Notes under the pieces: model-generated
Database searches by the model: none
What the model saw: the letters and a program-made list of their open reading frames with translations, nothing else
Told to the model about the DNA's origin: nothing
Shown: in pieces, positions 10,373-20,485 of the stretch
Layout of the letters: each line of letters opens with the position of its first letter
Numbering within the stretch: the first letter of the stretch is position 1
Assembly (NCBI RefSeq): GCF_000485595.1
Contig: NW_014577295.1
Coordinates: 57,605 to 87,076 of the forward strand
Direction: 5' to 3'
DNA from: Priapulus caudatus
Lineage: Eukaryota; Priapulida; Priapulimorpha; Priapulimorphida; Priapulidae
Length of the DNA stretch: 29,472 bases
Translations under genes and position numbers: made by a program

Positions 10373-10889
10373 GTGCTTAAGAATGATTGACGATAATTCC
10401 TTATAAAATTATGTACGTTACTCAACTGTTATTAACCGTAAACTATCGCAATATTATACACAGTTATGTCTATTTTTCTGAATTCAGAGCCAAGCACGCG
10501 TGCTTTCATTAGTGTGCACAACACCCGGAATATAGTTTCTGTAAGTATTTATTATGCGCTTTGCGTTACTTTAAAATATAAATAAATAAATGAATAATTT
10601 GGTCATCACTATAAATAACTAAACTACAAACTAAATAAATGTTAAGCTGACGTTGCTTTACTATATTCTAAAATATTTTACAATTTTTTAACGGCTTCGT
10701 CGACTGATTTGTTCAAACTATATATCTAATATGTTGCTGTTATAATATTCTAAGTAATTATTAGAGATATTTGCAAGAATAGATATAATTCGAAAAAATA
10801 TTAAAAAGTACTTAACTAATAGTTCTACCCGAGCCTTTGTAGCAATATATATCATATATACTACTTATATATAATAGATATATATATAC
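10373..10889. other. AT-rich intergenic DNA, nothing recognised
   Basis: AT-rich throughout, with short AAATAAAT and TATATA runs toward 10850-10890. No gene was found. Confidence 0.6.
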
Positions 10890-11028
10890 GATGTGTGTGT
10901 AGTGTGTGTGTGTGTGGTGATTGTGTGTGGTTGTGTGTTGGTGTAGCTGTTTGTCGTGTGTGTGTGTCGTGTGTGTGTGTGCTGTGTGGTGTGTGTGTGT
11001 GTGTTCGTGTGTGGTGTGTGTGGTTGTA
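10890..11028. repeat. GT-rich degenerate microsatellite
   Basis: Runs of GTGTGTGT broken by single substitutions. A short TA run follows at 11038-11051. The cysteine/valine-rich translation is a repeat artefact. Confidence 0.95.
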
Positions 11029-11051
11029 GATATTATAATATATATATATAT

Positions 11052-11340
11052 CCTTATATATCTTTCGTGTGTGTTATACCACACATGGTATATAGATTAC
11101 CATGCATATATGATAACGTATGCCAAATACTATGGCATTCACAAACCTGCACTTAATCTCATCCTCAATAATATTCATCTATCTTACGACATAAATATAA
11201 ATTTTACGGCCGCTGAAACGTCAGTATAATTAGTACATAACTATCGTCATGAAACACACATCGACAGCCGCCCTGCATCAACATACTTGGCTTCATATTC
11301 ATGCTGTATCTCACAAAAATATGATAAATCACTACAAAAA
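11052..11340. other. Spacer between GT and CT tracts
   Basis: Unique-looking AT-rich sequence with no recognisable feature. Confidence 0.5.
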
Positions 11341-11738
11341 CTCTCTCTCTCTCTCTCCTCCTCCATCTCTCTCTTCGTCTCTCGCCTCCTCTCCTCTCTC
11401 CCGCTTGACCTCTCTTTCTCCCCCCATCTCTCTCCTCCCTCGCTTGTTCTTCGTCTCTCTCTCGCTTCCTGGTCTTTCTCTTCCTTGCATTCTCTCCTCA
11501 TCCCTCCTCTCGTCCTCTCTCTCTCTCTCTCTCTCTCTCTCCCCCCTCTCTCCTCCTCGTCTCTCACTCCCCCTCTCCTCTCTCCCCACTCGCCTCTTTC
11601 TCTCTCGTCTCTCCAGGATCTCTCTCTCGCTCACACCTCTCGCTCTCCCCCTCTTCTCTCTCCGTCTTTCTTTCTTCCCATGTCTCTCTCGCTCTCTCTC
11701 TCCAGTTCTTCATCTTTCGCGGGTCTCTCTTTCTCTAC
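11341..11738. repeat. Long polypyrimidine (CT)n-like tract adjoining assembly gap
   Basis: About 400 nt of almost pure pyrimidine on the plus strand, built from CTCTCT runs with CCTC, TCGC and CTTT interruptions. It ends at the first N. Serine/leucine-rich (plus) and arginine/glutamate-rich (minus) frames here are artefacts of the repeat. Mirror-symmetric stretches could form triplex DNA. Confidence 0.95.
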
Positions 11739-12353
11739 NNNNNNNNNNNNNNNNNNNNNNNNNNNNNNNNNNNNNNNNNNNNNNNNNNNNNNNNNNNNNN
11801 NNNNNNNNNNNNNNNNNNNNNNNNNNNNNNNNNNNNNNNNNNNNNNNNNNNNNNNNNNNNNNNNNNNNNNNNNNNNNNNNNNNNNNNNNNNNNNNNNNNN
11901 NNNNNNNNNNNNNNNNNNNNNNNNNNNNNNNNNNNNNNNNNNNNNNNNNNNNNNNNNNNNNNNNNNNNNNNNNNNNNNNNNNNNNNNNNNNNNNNNNNNN
12001 NNNNNNNNNNNNNNNNNNNNNNNNNNNNNNNNNNNNNNNNNNNNNNNNNNNNNNNNNNNNNNNNNNNNNNNNNNNNNNNNNNNNNNNNNNNNNNNNNNNN
12101 NNNNNNNNNNNNNNNNNNNNNNNNNNNNNNNNNNNNNNNNNNNNNNNNNNNNNNNNNNNNNNNNNNNNNNNNNNNNNNNNNNNNNNNNNNNNNNNNNNNN
12201 NNNNNNNNNNNNNNNNNNNNNNNNNNNNNNNNNNNNNNNNNNNNNNNNNNNNNNNNNNNNNNNNNNNNNNNNNNNNNNNNNNNNNNNNNNNNNNNNNNNN
12301 NNNNNNNNNNNNNNNNNNNNNNNNNNNNNNNNNNNNNNNNNNNNNNNNNNNNN
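11739..12353. other. Assembly gap (615 Ns)
   Basis: Runs of N only. The gap is bounded by a CT tract on the left and a GT tract on the right, so collapsed or unsequenced simple repeat is the likely content. The true length may differ. Confidence 0.99.
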
Positions 12354-12409
12354 CGTGTGTGTGCGTGCGTGTGTGTGCGTGCGCGTGTATGCGCGTGTGC
12401 GTGTGTTCT
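12354..12409. repeat. GT/GC-rich microsatellite after the gap
   Basis: Alternating GTGTGC and GTGCGT units continue directly out of the N run. Confidence 0.93.
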
Positions 12410-13372
12410 ATGCTTGTCGGTATTATATTGTGTGCTTTGCTCGGCGGTCCGTGTTAATTTCATGCTAGCACACTATACATGCCAAGACTTGCCAATACTT
12501 AACTACTAAAAAGACTATAAGCAATTCGAAGTGATAAAAATCAATCAAAAGAATTTATATAGTAACCGCATTATAAATACTTTATTAATTACACCAAACG
12601 TAAGCAATAATCGTATTAAACACTGCGTTGTTTTAATAAACAGACAGTGTACTCGAACAAAACGATGCATGCTAAATATGTAGGAGTAACAAGTCCACAG
12701 AATTCACAAAACACGAATTCGAATGTTTTCTCACATATAGATTCAGCCCTGAATGTGTTTGTCTTTAGCTAAACTGTTCAATAAAGTGTCGACACAAATA
12801 TTCATGCAGTTATTTCAGCAGCTTTGTAATATTCTTCTTTACTTAAGAAACAAACAGAAATGGTATTGAAACGGTGCGAGAGATTTTTGTGAAAAATATT
12901 ACAATAACAATGTGAACGCTGAAACTAGGGCTGAAATTCTACCATTACCAGCTGAGATATAATGTACCATATATATACTGAAAATTTAGTTTAGCCAATT
13001 TTATCTACAAAGTTAGAACTTAATGTAAGTAATTGATGTACTTGGTTATATGAATGAGGTTTCGGTGATAAATCCCTCTATCATATTAGCGTTAGTATCT
13101 CACCGACACTATTTTGTTAGTAAAATATTATTATTTACTTGGTCTTATAAGATACAAAACGTATATACAATTATTACGTATGATAGTACCCATGAAATTA
13201 AAATAGAGAACCACCCTTTTTCTACGATCACGGGTACTTAATAATTCGAGACATATCAACTGCCAGTAGTACACTTCTTAAAACTACGCAATATTTATAT
13301 ATCACATTCCCCTATCTTATGAAGTTAACAAAATTCACTTCATCGCAGTCATCAAATACTGCTTTTCATCGA
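12410..13372. other. AT-rich intergenic DNA, nothing recognised
   Basis: No array, RNA gene or coding region is evident. The longest open frame (63 codons from 13050) has no recognisable domain. Confidence 0.6.
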
Positions 13373-13380
13373 TGACGTCA
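13373..13380. promoter_or_regulatory. Perfect palindromic CRE (TGACGTCA)
   Basis: An exact 8-bp cAMP-response element, the site of CREB/ATF-type bZIP factors. It opens an 850-bp stretch that also holds four CACGTG E-boxes. Function is inferred from sequence alone. Confidence 0.45.
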
Positions 13381-13930
13381 CTTTCATTACATGCATGCTC
13401 ATCAGCACCCCAATTCGCCAACGTTAATTGTTTGATCATGCAAATTCGGGCAAAAATCTACTTATCTGTGTGCCCAGGGATCGGACTGAAATAAATAATT
13501 CAAACTTGATGTTATCAGCGCGTGACAGTACGATGAGAGGTTTGCTGCAATGCGGCACACGATACTCTCAACGTTACGGTAATTCTGCATGTAATAAATA
13601 TGCAATTTGCGACTCGTTCGATGCACGCAGGCATTCCCCGCATTGCTCATTTAAAAACCGGGTTTCGGAATCTGTGTCTCTCCGTTACTAGCTCCTCCTC
13701 CTCTTCTTCAAGGCACATGTAAATGTGCATCGCGTGAGTATACCAGTGCGGTAGATTCAGGGAGCTTTGTCGAAGGCATCACCATGGCAACCAGTAGCGC
13801 TGGGTTGTTTCGCAAGCCCCAGATTCATCGACTCAAGGCGTCATGTAGCTACCTACCTCTCATCGGGCAATAGATTTTGTGCAATCTATACGACTCGATT
13901 ATCATATATAATTATGAATAATTTTGCTAA
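13381..13930. other. Moderate-GC stretch between CRE and E-box cluster, no gene
   Basis: Frames of 62-87 codons are open on both strands around 13428-13691 with no recognisable domain. Nothing else was seen. Confidence 0.45.
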
Positions 13931-13931
13931 A

Positions 13932-13960
13932 CACGTGCGCGCTCACGTGGCGTGCACGTG
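13932..13960. promoter_or_regulatory. Three closely spaced CACGTG E-boxes
   Basis: CACGTG occurs at 13932, 13944 and 13955, spaced 12 and 11 bp, roughly one helical turn. A fourth lies at 14195. CACGTG is the preferred site of USF, MITF and Myc-type bHLH-zipper factors; the bHLH protein encoded in this window is of group A, which favours other CANNTG cores. A GACGTC hexamer follows at about 13981. Confidence 0.5.
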
Positions 13961-14090
13961 ACCGGGTACATCAGCGTATTGACGTCGCTTGGTCCTGAAG
14001 AGCACAGAACGGCGGTGTGGGAAGTTCGAAACCAAGCGGTTCGCCGATACCAAAGTCTGCAATATAAAAGTTTTTTCAAATTAACAGAAA

Positions 14091-14170
14091 TATTCAGCCA
14101 TATTCAGCAATATTCGGCAATATTAATCAGTATTCAGCAATAAGCAGCAATATTCAGTAATATTCAGCAT
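14091..14170. repeat. 10-bp phased repeat, eight units
   Basis: Eight consecutive decamers of TATTCAGCAA type run with no length change. Six of the eight differ from consensus at no more than about two positions. The 10-bp period is close to one helical turn, with AT-rich halves in phase. Confidence 0.85.
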
Positions 14171-14194
14171 AATTCTGGATTCTTAACCGGGCGT

Positions 14195-14220
14195 CACGTG
14201 AGCTTGAAGTGATTACGTCA
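14195..14220. promoter_or_regulatory. CACGTG plus CRE-like half site
   Basis: CACGTG at 14195-14200 and TTACGTCA at 14213-14220, just after the decamer repeat. They form the right edge of the motif cluster. Confidence 0.35.
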
Positions 14221-14751
14221 CCGTAAATAGTAAAAGTAAAAAATTATGTCCACTTTTTCACAAAATGTATATGATTCTGTTCACTTTTTGTGGTTAAATT
14301 GCTGCATTATACCTACTTCTTATTTTGCCATTCCGTTCGATGTGAACAAACACTCGTGACTCATACATAGTCATTAGCAAGCATTTAATGTCGTGATCAA
14401 TATATAAAATCGCTCAGATTTTTTACTAGTTGAAAAATAAATCTTATCAGGTAAGAATTTGAGGATACATTTAGTGCCGAATTAGTACTTACTTTTCATG
14501 TGAAAAATTGCAACAATAATTTTACAAATATGCACCATAGAAAATTCGTGACGTAGTCAATTTAAACTCAATAATCAGTTTATATGTCTATAAAACATTT
14601 AGCTGTAATTAAAACTATACAGCTTTCCACGTACCGATACATGACTATGAAACAAGCGACCGCACAGTGAACAATCACGATCGCAACATCAATGTAAATA
14701 TTAATACATTATAATCGGCCATAGTATAGAGACTAGATCGCGGAGAATGAT
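14221..14751. other. AT-rich intergenic DNA, nothing recognised
   Basis: No gene, array or structured RNA was recognised. Confidence 0.6.
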
Positions 14752-14832
14752 ACATTATCAGGAGTGTATAATATAGAATAGAATATATTTATAATATAGA
14801 ATAGTGTCTATATTATACACTCCTGATATTAT
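14752..14832. mobile_element. Micro-palindromic element D with 7-bp flanking repeats
   Basis: Element 14759-14825 (67 bp) begins CAGGAGTGTATAATATAGA and ends with its inverse, giving arms of about 21 bp around an AT-rich centre. The flanks ACATTAT (14752-14758) and ATATTAT (14826-14832) match at 6 of 7 positions. The ends are closest to element E (CA-N-GAGTGT). Confidence 0.7.
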
Positions 14833-15739
14833 CATCTTATGAATTCATGCACTGACGATGTTTCCAGTCCATGACTAGCCGAGGACGTTAGTGAACGCAT
14901 GATCGGTATTATATAATACGTTCTCACTTTCATCTAATCTCTAACCACCGCATTTCAATAAAAGGTATAGTATAGCACAGTGTAATGTGTGATTATATGG
15001 TCGTGTAATTCGATCCGTTTATCATTTATTAAATAAATATGAAATGTACATAATATTCGTAAATTTTACAGTAGTGTTAGCAGATGTGTTTGAGATGCTG
15101 GATGTCCAGTACGGTAAAAGCTAGAATGCTGGTACTGTTATGATGATAGATGCGTACGCGTATATTACCCTGTCCGTACACCAAATATACAGATTGTGAT
15201 TTAATTATTATTAAATATGTTACTTATTATAGTAAGCTTACTTATTTAGAGTGTGAAGCTTAGATGTTCCACACTTCCGCGAGCAATATTATGTAGCGTA
15301 TTTTTTATTGAATGAGATATCTAATTGTATAATATTGTATTAACAGAAATACAAAATATGGATGCTGTTGAAGTGTTTGATTATTATATTATATTGCATT
15401 AACAATATCGGTGAATTTTCACAATACTTTTGCATTGATTAAACAAAATAATCACAGACAGCGTTAGTTTCCCCAAATCGACTGGTATTGGGCTTATATT
15501 GCTAAACAGTTATAATACAGACGAATATATTCTAGGTAATAATAATTGAGTAATGTTATCGTGTGACAGAGTTTGATTAGAATAGTCTATAACATCAAAT
15601 CAAAGAGAATACGTCATTGCTTATCCAGAGAGTGTCAACACGAATTATTAATAAATCCCCCGAAATATATCGAATATATTTGTCTCACGCGCAACGAACA
15701 CATACCTGTTAGTATCACGCGAAACCGAGTCAATCTCTA
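14833..15739. other. AT-rich intergenic DNA, nothing recognised
   Basis: No coding region or array was found. TA- and AAT-rich throughout. Confidence 0.6.
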
Positions 15740-16170
15740 CTGAACCGCCCCGCATGCGTGTTTAGGTAAATAGATTCGAGTGCATACGTGAGAGTGACTG
15801 ACGTGTCCGTTAGCCACACTGGCCGTAGATTCAACGCGATGACCGCGATCTGCGCCCAGTGTATAATATGTTTCGCCCAATAGAACGCTGGGTGGTCGCC
15901 ATTAGTGGGTGGAGCTTTTTGTGCTAATCCAATTGTAGGCACAATGGAGTCGGATGACCACGCTACGGGCGCTGTGTGAAAACAAGAAGCGCTGCTCACT
16001 CTGCGGCCCACGACTCCGGCCACTCGTGTTACCTGTCGCTCGCACCGCGTGGCCTGATTGAGAGAAGGTACGGTGGCGGTGCGGATGTGGGGCAGCGACG
16101 GGCCCACCTGTGGCACACCGCCTACCACCCCGCGCGTATACGCACTCACGCACATGCACATCGAAGAGAG
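15740..16170. other. CpG-rich patch with CCAAT boxes, possible promoter
   Basis: GC and CpG content rises against AT-rich surroundings. CCAAT occurs at about 15878 and 15929. A 143-codon minus frame (15730-16161) covers the patch, but other frames on both strands are open too and the translation has no domain I know. Possible promoter or first-exon region; the evidence is compositional only. Confidence 0.3.
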
Positions 16171-16370
16171 TGAGAGAACAGAAGAAAAAATAAAAATTAC
16201 AATAAATTATTTAAACTTTAATGATTACCAGAAACGCAGATCATGATTTCTGTCATATGTTTTATAAAACCGCTACCGCTTGGAAAGACTAGCAACGTAT
16301 AACATATATGTCACCTTCCGCTTGCTGTCCTCATCAGGTGCAAAATCAACTAATATGCCAGTTTTCTATA

Positions 16371-16648
16371 GAAATACAAATAAATTAATATTGGACAGGC
16401 AATCTTCTCTTATCATTCGTACGAGTGTAGTCCAGTTAGAATCCAAACAAAAAGGAATCAAGAAATACAAATACAAATAATATTGGGCAGACAAATCTTC
16501 TCTTATCATTCGTATGAGTATAGTCCCGTTAAAAGCCAAACAAAAATAAATCAAGAAATACAAATAAAATAATATTGGGCAGACAAATCTTCACTTATCA
16601 TTCGTATGAGTATAGTCCAGTTAAAATCCAAACAAAAACGAATCAAGA
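16371..16648. repeat. 91-93-bp tandem repeat, three copies
   Basis: Copies start GAAATACAAAT at 16371, 16462 and 16555. Each contains TATTGG(G/A)CAG, AATCTTC, CTTATCATTCGTA and a CCAAACAAAAA-like end. Copies two and three are the most alike. Confidence 0.93.
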
Positions 16649-16657
16649 AAATTAGTA

Positions 16658-16802
16658 TGCTCACACGCGCTCATGCACGCATGCACGGACTCACCACAGA
16701 CTAACGGATACATCCGTTAGTCCGTGGACGCACCCATACACGCGCCCACACACACACATACGCGCGCCCACACACACACATATACGCGCATGCACACATA
16801 CA
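16658..16802. repeat. CA/CG-rich tract interrupted by a 34-bp palindrome
   Basis: Alternating CACACG and GCGCAC sequence. Embedded at 16694-16727 is an inverted repeat with 16-bp arms (CCACAGACTAACGGAT and its inverse, one mismatch) and a 2-nt loop. Confidence 0.88.
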
Positions 16803-17496
16803 TAGATATGTACTTTTCGCCTTTAGCCCAAACACCATTGATCGATCAAAATGACAGGTGGCATGCAATAATTAATATATAATGTATGCTGTAATATGTA
16901 ATTAAGAGGCCTTGTTTATTTATAAGTACCATGTGCTGCTATCCGCATAAGTGCAACCTTTATCATTTAATTATTACGGCTGTGCTCATGCGCTTACCCG
17001 TACGCCTATCCGTAATAATTCTATCGTTTATTAAAAATATTTATTTAAAAAACTCAAATGCATGTTGTTGATTCCACTCAGAATTTCTCATTAATATTCA
17101 TTCTCATAACTCAGTATCGAGCTAAACATTTGTAGTGGGCACCCGGGTGAGGCGCGCAAGAGCGCCCTAGGTCAAATGCGCTATCGCTTTCTTCTGTATC
17201 TCCTCGTATACGGGAGCGCTACCTACGTCAACCCCACGAGCTGGGAGAAGGCAATCCACCCGATCCGCCAGTGACTGCACCTACATATAACATGTGACGC
17301 ACCTACATAGGAAGAGTTTATCACGAAGTTTCTCGTAATTATAATTAAGTAATGCTCTACTGCCCCCTACAATAATGCGTAGTACGGGTAACAGATTATC
17401 GCTTGGTTTCTAAATAAGAAACCGATGTTATGGTATTAGCTGCTACTTCTAAACTACTCTCTACTGATATTTCTAAGAGTTGGTGCGCTGCTGAAT
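16803..17496. other. Intergenic DNA, nothing recognised
   Basis: AT-rich to about 17120, then a short GC-richer patch at 17130-17290. No gene was recognised. Confidence 0.5.
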
Positions 17497-17577
17497 TCAT
17501 CATCATCATCATCATCATCATCTTCATCATCATCATCATTATCATCATCGTCGTTTTCGTCGTCGTCATCATCATGG
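17497..17577. repeat. (ATC)n trinucleotide repeat
   Basis: CATCAT runs with CTT, ATT and CGT variants. The isoleucine-rich and methionine-rich frames across it are artefacts. Confidence 0.97.
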
Positions 17578-17987
17578 TGCCATATCCATCTAGACGTCGA
17601 CTACCACAGATCGCCACTGTGTTCTATCGTTCCTTCGTCATCGGTAAAAGACCGACAGCAGTATGTCGCTGAGTGAGTTAGTTCATCGCTAATAAAAACA
17701 ACTTAAAAAATCGACTTCACAGTCAGTTGGCTGTACTAAATTAGTTACACAGGCAGTACGTTACGCTGCCAGTAAGTTCCAGACATTCAGAGTCGGTCAG
17801 TCAGTTTTCCAATTATCAAGATATGCAGTCCGATGTACAGGCAGCAATCTATATATATATTCGAACACCATTGCCAACCAGTTGCGTCCTCTACTATACA
17901 CTCGCTCTACATATAAGCATCTCTTCTGAACCTACGCTCGCATACAGAATAGTGTTTATATAATATTTTTATAATTAATAATTCATT
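17578..17987. other. Intergenic DNA, nothing recognised
   Basis: 17700-17860 has several scattered CAGT and CAGTCAGT motifs but no regular period. No gene was found. Confidence 0.5.
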
Positions 17988-18290
17988 TTATTTATCAGTT
18001 CGTTAAAGTATATATATTTACTACATGTTCATTTTATTGTCGATGCTTGAAACAATACAAATTTATTTTATTTACCCGTTCATATATATACTATATAGTC
18101 ATTTCATTATAAAATGCTTTCAACATAACAATTCTTTTTATTTATCAGTTCGTTTCAGTATATCTACTCTATAGTATTTTCAGTGTAAATGCTTTCAACA
18201 TAACAATTTAACTTTTTATTTATCAGTTCGTTATAGAATATCTACTATATATAGTCATTTCGTTGTCGATGCCTTTAAAATGCTAGAAAT
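17988..18290. repeat. 70-80-bp AT-rich tandem repeat, four copies
   Basis: TTTATCAGTT (or TTTACCCGTT) recurs at 17991, 18071, 18141 and 18219. Each is followed by a TATCTACTATATAGT-like segment and ATGCTTTCAACATAACAA-like sequence. The copies vary in length and sequence, so the array is old. Confidence 0.85.
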
Positions 18291-19078
18291 CACCATTTAT
18301 CTTACCTAGAGGTTAGATTGTTTAGCGCCTCTTAATATATACGCTTTATATAATTCTCCTTCCTTTGTTTAAAATTTTACTACAACGTAAAATATCAGTC
18401 ACCATTTTAGCAAACGAGTACGGAAAAGAGAGGACAAACAATAAATAAAGTAATTGAGTAAAAATAAAAAAATATCATTTCGTTTAATGTTTATTGATGT
18501 GCGGATTATTAATAAATTTATTATGGATAGAAATGAACTTTTCAATCCAGTAAATACATTATGTTATCGCTAAATAAAATTCAAAATATAGCGAATAAAC
18601 ATATGCGCCTACTGTGCGCGTTATATTAAATAATTACTAACATTCGCACAATGATATCAATTTAAGAAGCATGTGCACGTCTATGCGCAACTAGCCATAT
18701 ACGGCATTAATTTTGTATCTACAGAAAGAATAGAATTTTGCCCAGACAATTTATTTAAGCATATTTTTCCAATGTGTAAGAACTTTTTAGACAAAAACTT
18801 ATACATCTTCATCTTCAATTATCATCTACACTATATTTAATCATCATCAGTAAATCTTCCAGTTTTTACGTACACTTGTTATATATTATAAAAATATAAA
18901 ACATGATGAAAGAAATTAATCTGTCTTGCTTATAAATGAATTAAAAATAATATACTTATTGAATTTTAATAACTGTATTTTGCACACATATAAAATACGC
19001 ATAGATATATCCAATATTACATAAGCGTGTTACCTAATATTTAATTGTCGACATTCAGGTATACATTATTTAAGCTAC
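18291..19078. other. AT-rich intergenic DNA, nothing recognised
   Basis: Very AT-rich with stops in all frames. No structure was recognised. Confidence 0.6.
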
Positions 19079-19148
19079 ATATAATCACGAGTGTCATAGT
19101 ATAGACTATATATTACGTACTCTAGTATTAGTACACTTCTGATATAAT
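19079..19148. mobile_element. Micro-palindromic element E with perfect 7-bp flanking repeats
   Basis: Element 19086-19141 (56 bp) begins CACGAGTGT and ends ACACTTCTG. Its arms are more degenerate than in A-D but still pair. It is flanked by ATATAAT at 19079-19085 and an identical ATATAAT at 19142-19148. The ends and flanks tie it to elements A-D. Confidence 0.65.
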
Positions 19149-19159
19149 ATTTGTGAACA

Positions 19160-19493
19160 TCTTAAAGTAAACGCGGTTGCGGGACGGGATTCGCCCGATC
19201 TCCTTCAGTATGGCAACACTCCTGTGCAGGAGAATTATCACCTGCCTTACCCCTCGATTCCTACTCGGTCAACCTGGTTCAGCTGGTATGCCGTATCACG
19301 CGGGTGAACAAGCGACAGACGGCCATGCCATTCTTAAACGATGACATAAAGAAAGTCGCCCATAAAAGCATCTGCCACGACGCAGTGCGACTGCCCCCCC
19401 CCCCCGTAGCCAGGACGAACGACAGCGCACAGGTGCATGCATCTCACGCTTCCGCCTAACTACGGATTGCAAATTGTTCACGCCGTAGGCAAG
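19160..19493. other. CpG-rich patch with a 12-C run
   Basis: GC-richer DNA upstream of the short frame at 19494, with an uninterrupted run of 12 C at 19394-19405. It could be promoter or leader sequence, but only composition supports this. Confidence 0.35.
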
Positions 19494-19733
19494 ATGGCGG
19501 CCACTCGGGTCGAGGATAATACGGAACCCCTCAATGCGGGAACCGTGGATCGACCGTTAGTGTGGACGCGCGGATCGGCAGTGTGTGTGTCAGGCACCCT
19601 GCCGCGACCAGTGACATGTTGCCCAAACGACGTTTTTGATGTTTGCCTCGGAGTATATTTTGTCGGATGTATTTACGGAGTGGTTCGACGATCATTAATT
19701 CTTGTTAGTGTCGTTGTTATTCGTTCGCGCTAA
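19494..19733 (+). CDS. Weak candidate ORF, 79 codons, starting at AAGATGGCGGC
   Basis: A short frame begins at an ATG within GCAAGATGGCGGCC. That is both a good translation-start context and a YY1-type element often found at the start of animal genes. The frame is also open upstream to an ATG at 19437. The predicted protein starts MAATRVEDNTEPLNAG and ends in a hydrophobic stretch (about residues 50-75) that could cross a membrane. I recognise no domain. It may be the first exon of an unrecognised gene, or chance in a CpG-rich patch. Confidence 0.15.
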   Translation: MAATRVEDNTEPLNAGTVDRPLVWTRGSAVCVSGTLPRPVTCCPNDVFDVCLGVYFVGCIYGVVRRSLILVSVVVIRSR

Positions 19734-20108
19734 AGGTAGACATAGCAGCAATGAATCTACCGCAACATGATTTATATTTTAGGCGTATACATAGATGACA
19801 CAGACTGAAAATTAAAATAATCTTATTAAAAACTGTGCGGAATGCCTTTGCTCTTCATCATTGTTGCATAAATAGGTTACGGGTGTTGATTCTATCTCAG
19901 TGATTGGAGCAAAACGGAAAGCACGATTAATTCACAGATATACGTGACATTCAACTACAAAAAATCATTTAACACTGTGAAGATTTTCTTCGTATTTTAG
20001 TCATAATAAATACCAATTCATAAATTCATATCAACTGACATATCGTCGGGATTCTGCTCCTCGCTATGTCCCCGTGTGTTTATGTAACCCCCAAAATCCA
20101 TTACAATA
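19734..20108. other. AT-rich intergenic DNA, nothing recognised
   Basis: No gene or repeat was found. Confidence 0.6.
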
Positions 20109-20267
20109 TACTACTACTACATTACTCCTCCTCCTCCTTCCTCACCTTCTCCTAGCTAATACTAATACTATTACTACTACTATTACTACTACTATTACTA
20201 CTACTTTTTCTTCTTTTTTCTTCTTCTTCTTCTTCTTTTTCTTCTTCTTCTTCTTCTTCTTCTTCTT

Positions 20268-20299
<32 letters not shown>

Positions 20300-20317
20300 T
20301 CTTCTTCTTCTTCTTCA
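20109..20317. repeat. (TAC)n/(CTC)n/(TTC)n compound trinucleotide repeat
   Basis: Blocks of TAC, TCC, then TTC, TAC and TTC again. The TTC blocks make a pyrimidine-only strand of about 60 nt. The phenylalanine/tyrosine-rich translation is an artefact. Confidence 0.97.
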
Positions 20318-20485
20318 TTTCTCGTAGCTCGTCGTCGGCGGTGGTAGGGCTTCGTGGTGGTGGCGGTACTGTTCAGTGAGGAACATCACGCTGTAGTCCT
20401 TGCGAGGGTAGCGAGGTGCGGGCGGCCGGAACGCCATGCTCATCCCAGCAGCAGCTCCTGCTGGCGTGTGTAAGTCTTTCTTGTT
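20318..20485. other. GC-moderate spacer between pyrimidine and purine tracts
   Basis: A non-repetitive-looking 168-nt segment separates the two tracts. Nothing was recognised in it. Confidence 0.5.

Noticed and set aside
10129-10380. Histidine/alanine/threonine-rich plus frame of 83 codons
   Set aside because: It is a CA/CG microsatellite read in one frame; other frames are open too.
11249-12463. Open frames of 242-402 codons across the N gap
   Set aside because: They are open only because of Ns and flanking CT/GT repeats; more than half the residues are unknown and the rest are serine/leucine or cysteine/valine repeats.
12460-12472. TCATGCTAGCAC shared with the 232-bp repeat
   Set aside because: A 12-base match with no extension; many such pairs are expected by chance.
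15730-16161. 143-codon minus frame
   Set aside because: No recognisable domain, overlaps other open frames in a CpG-rich patch, and has no convincing start context or splice structure.
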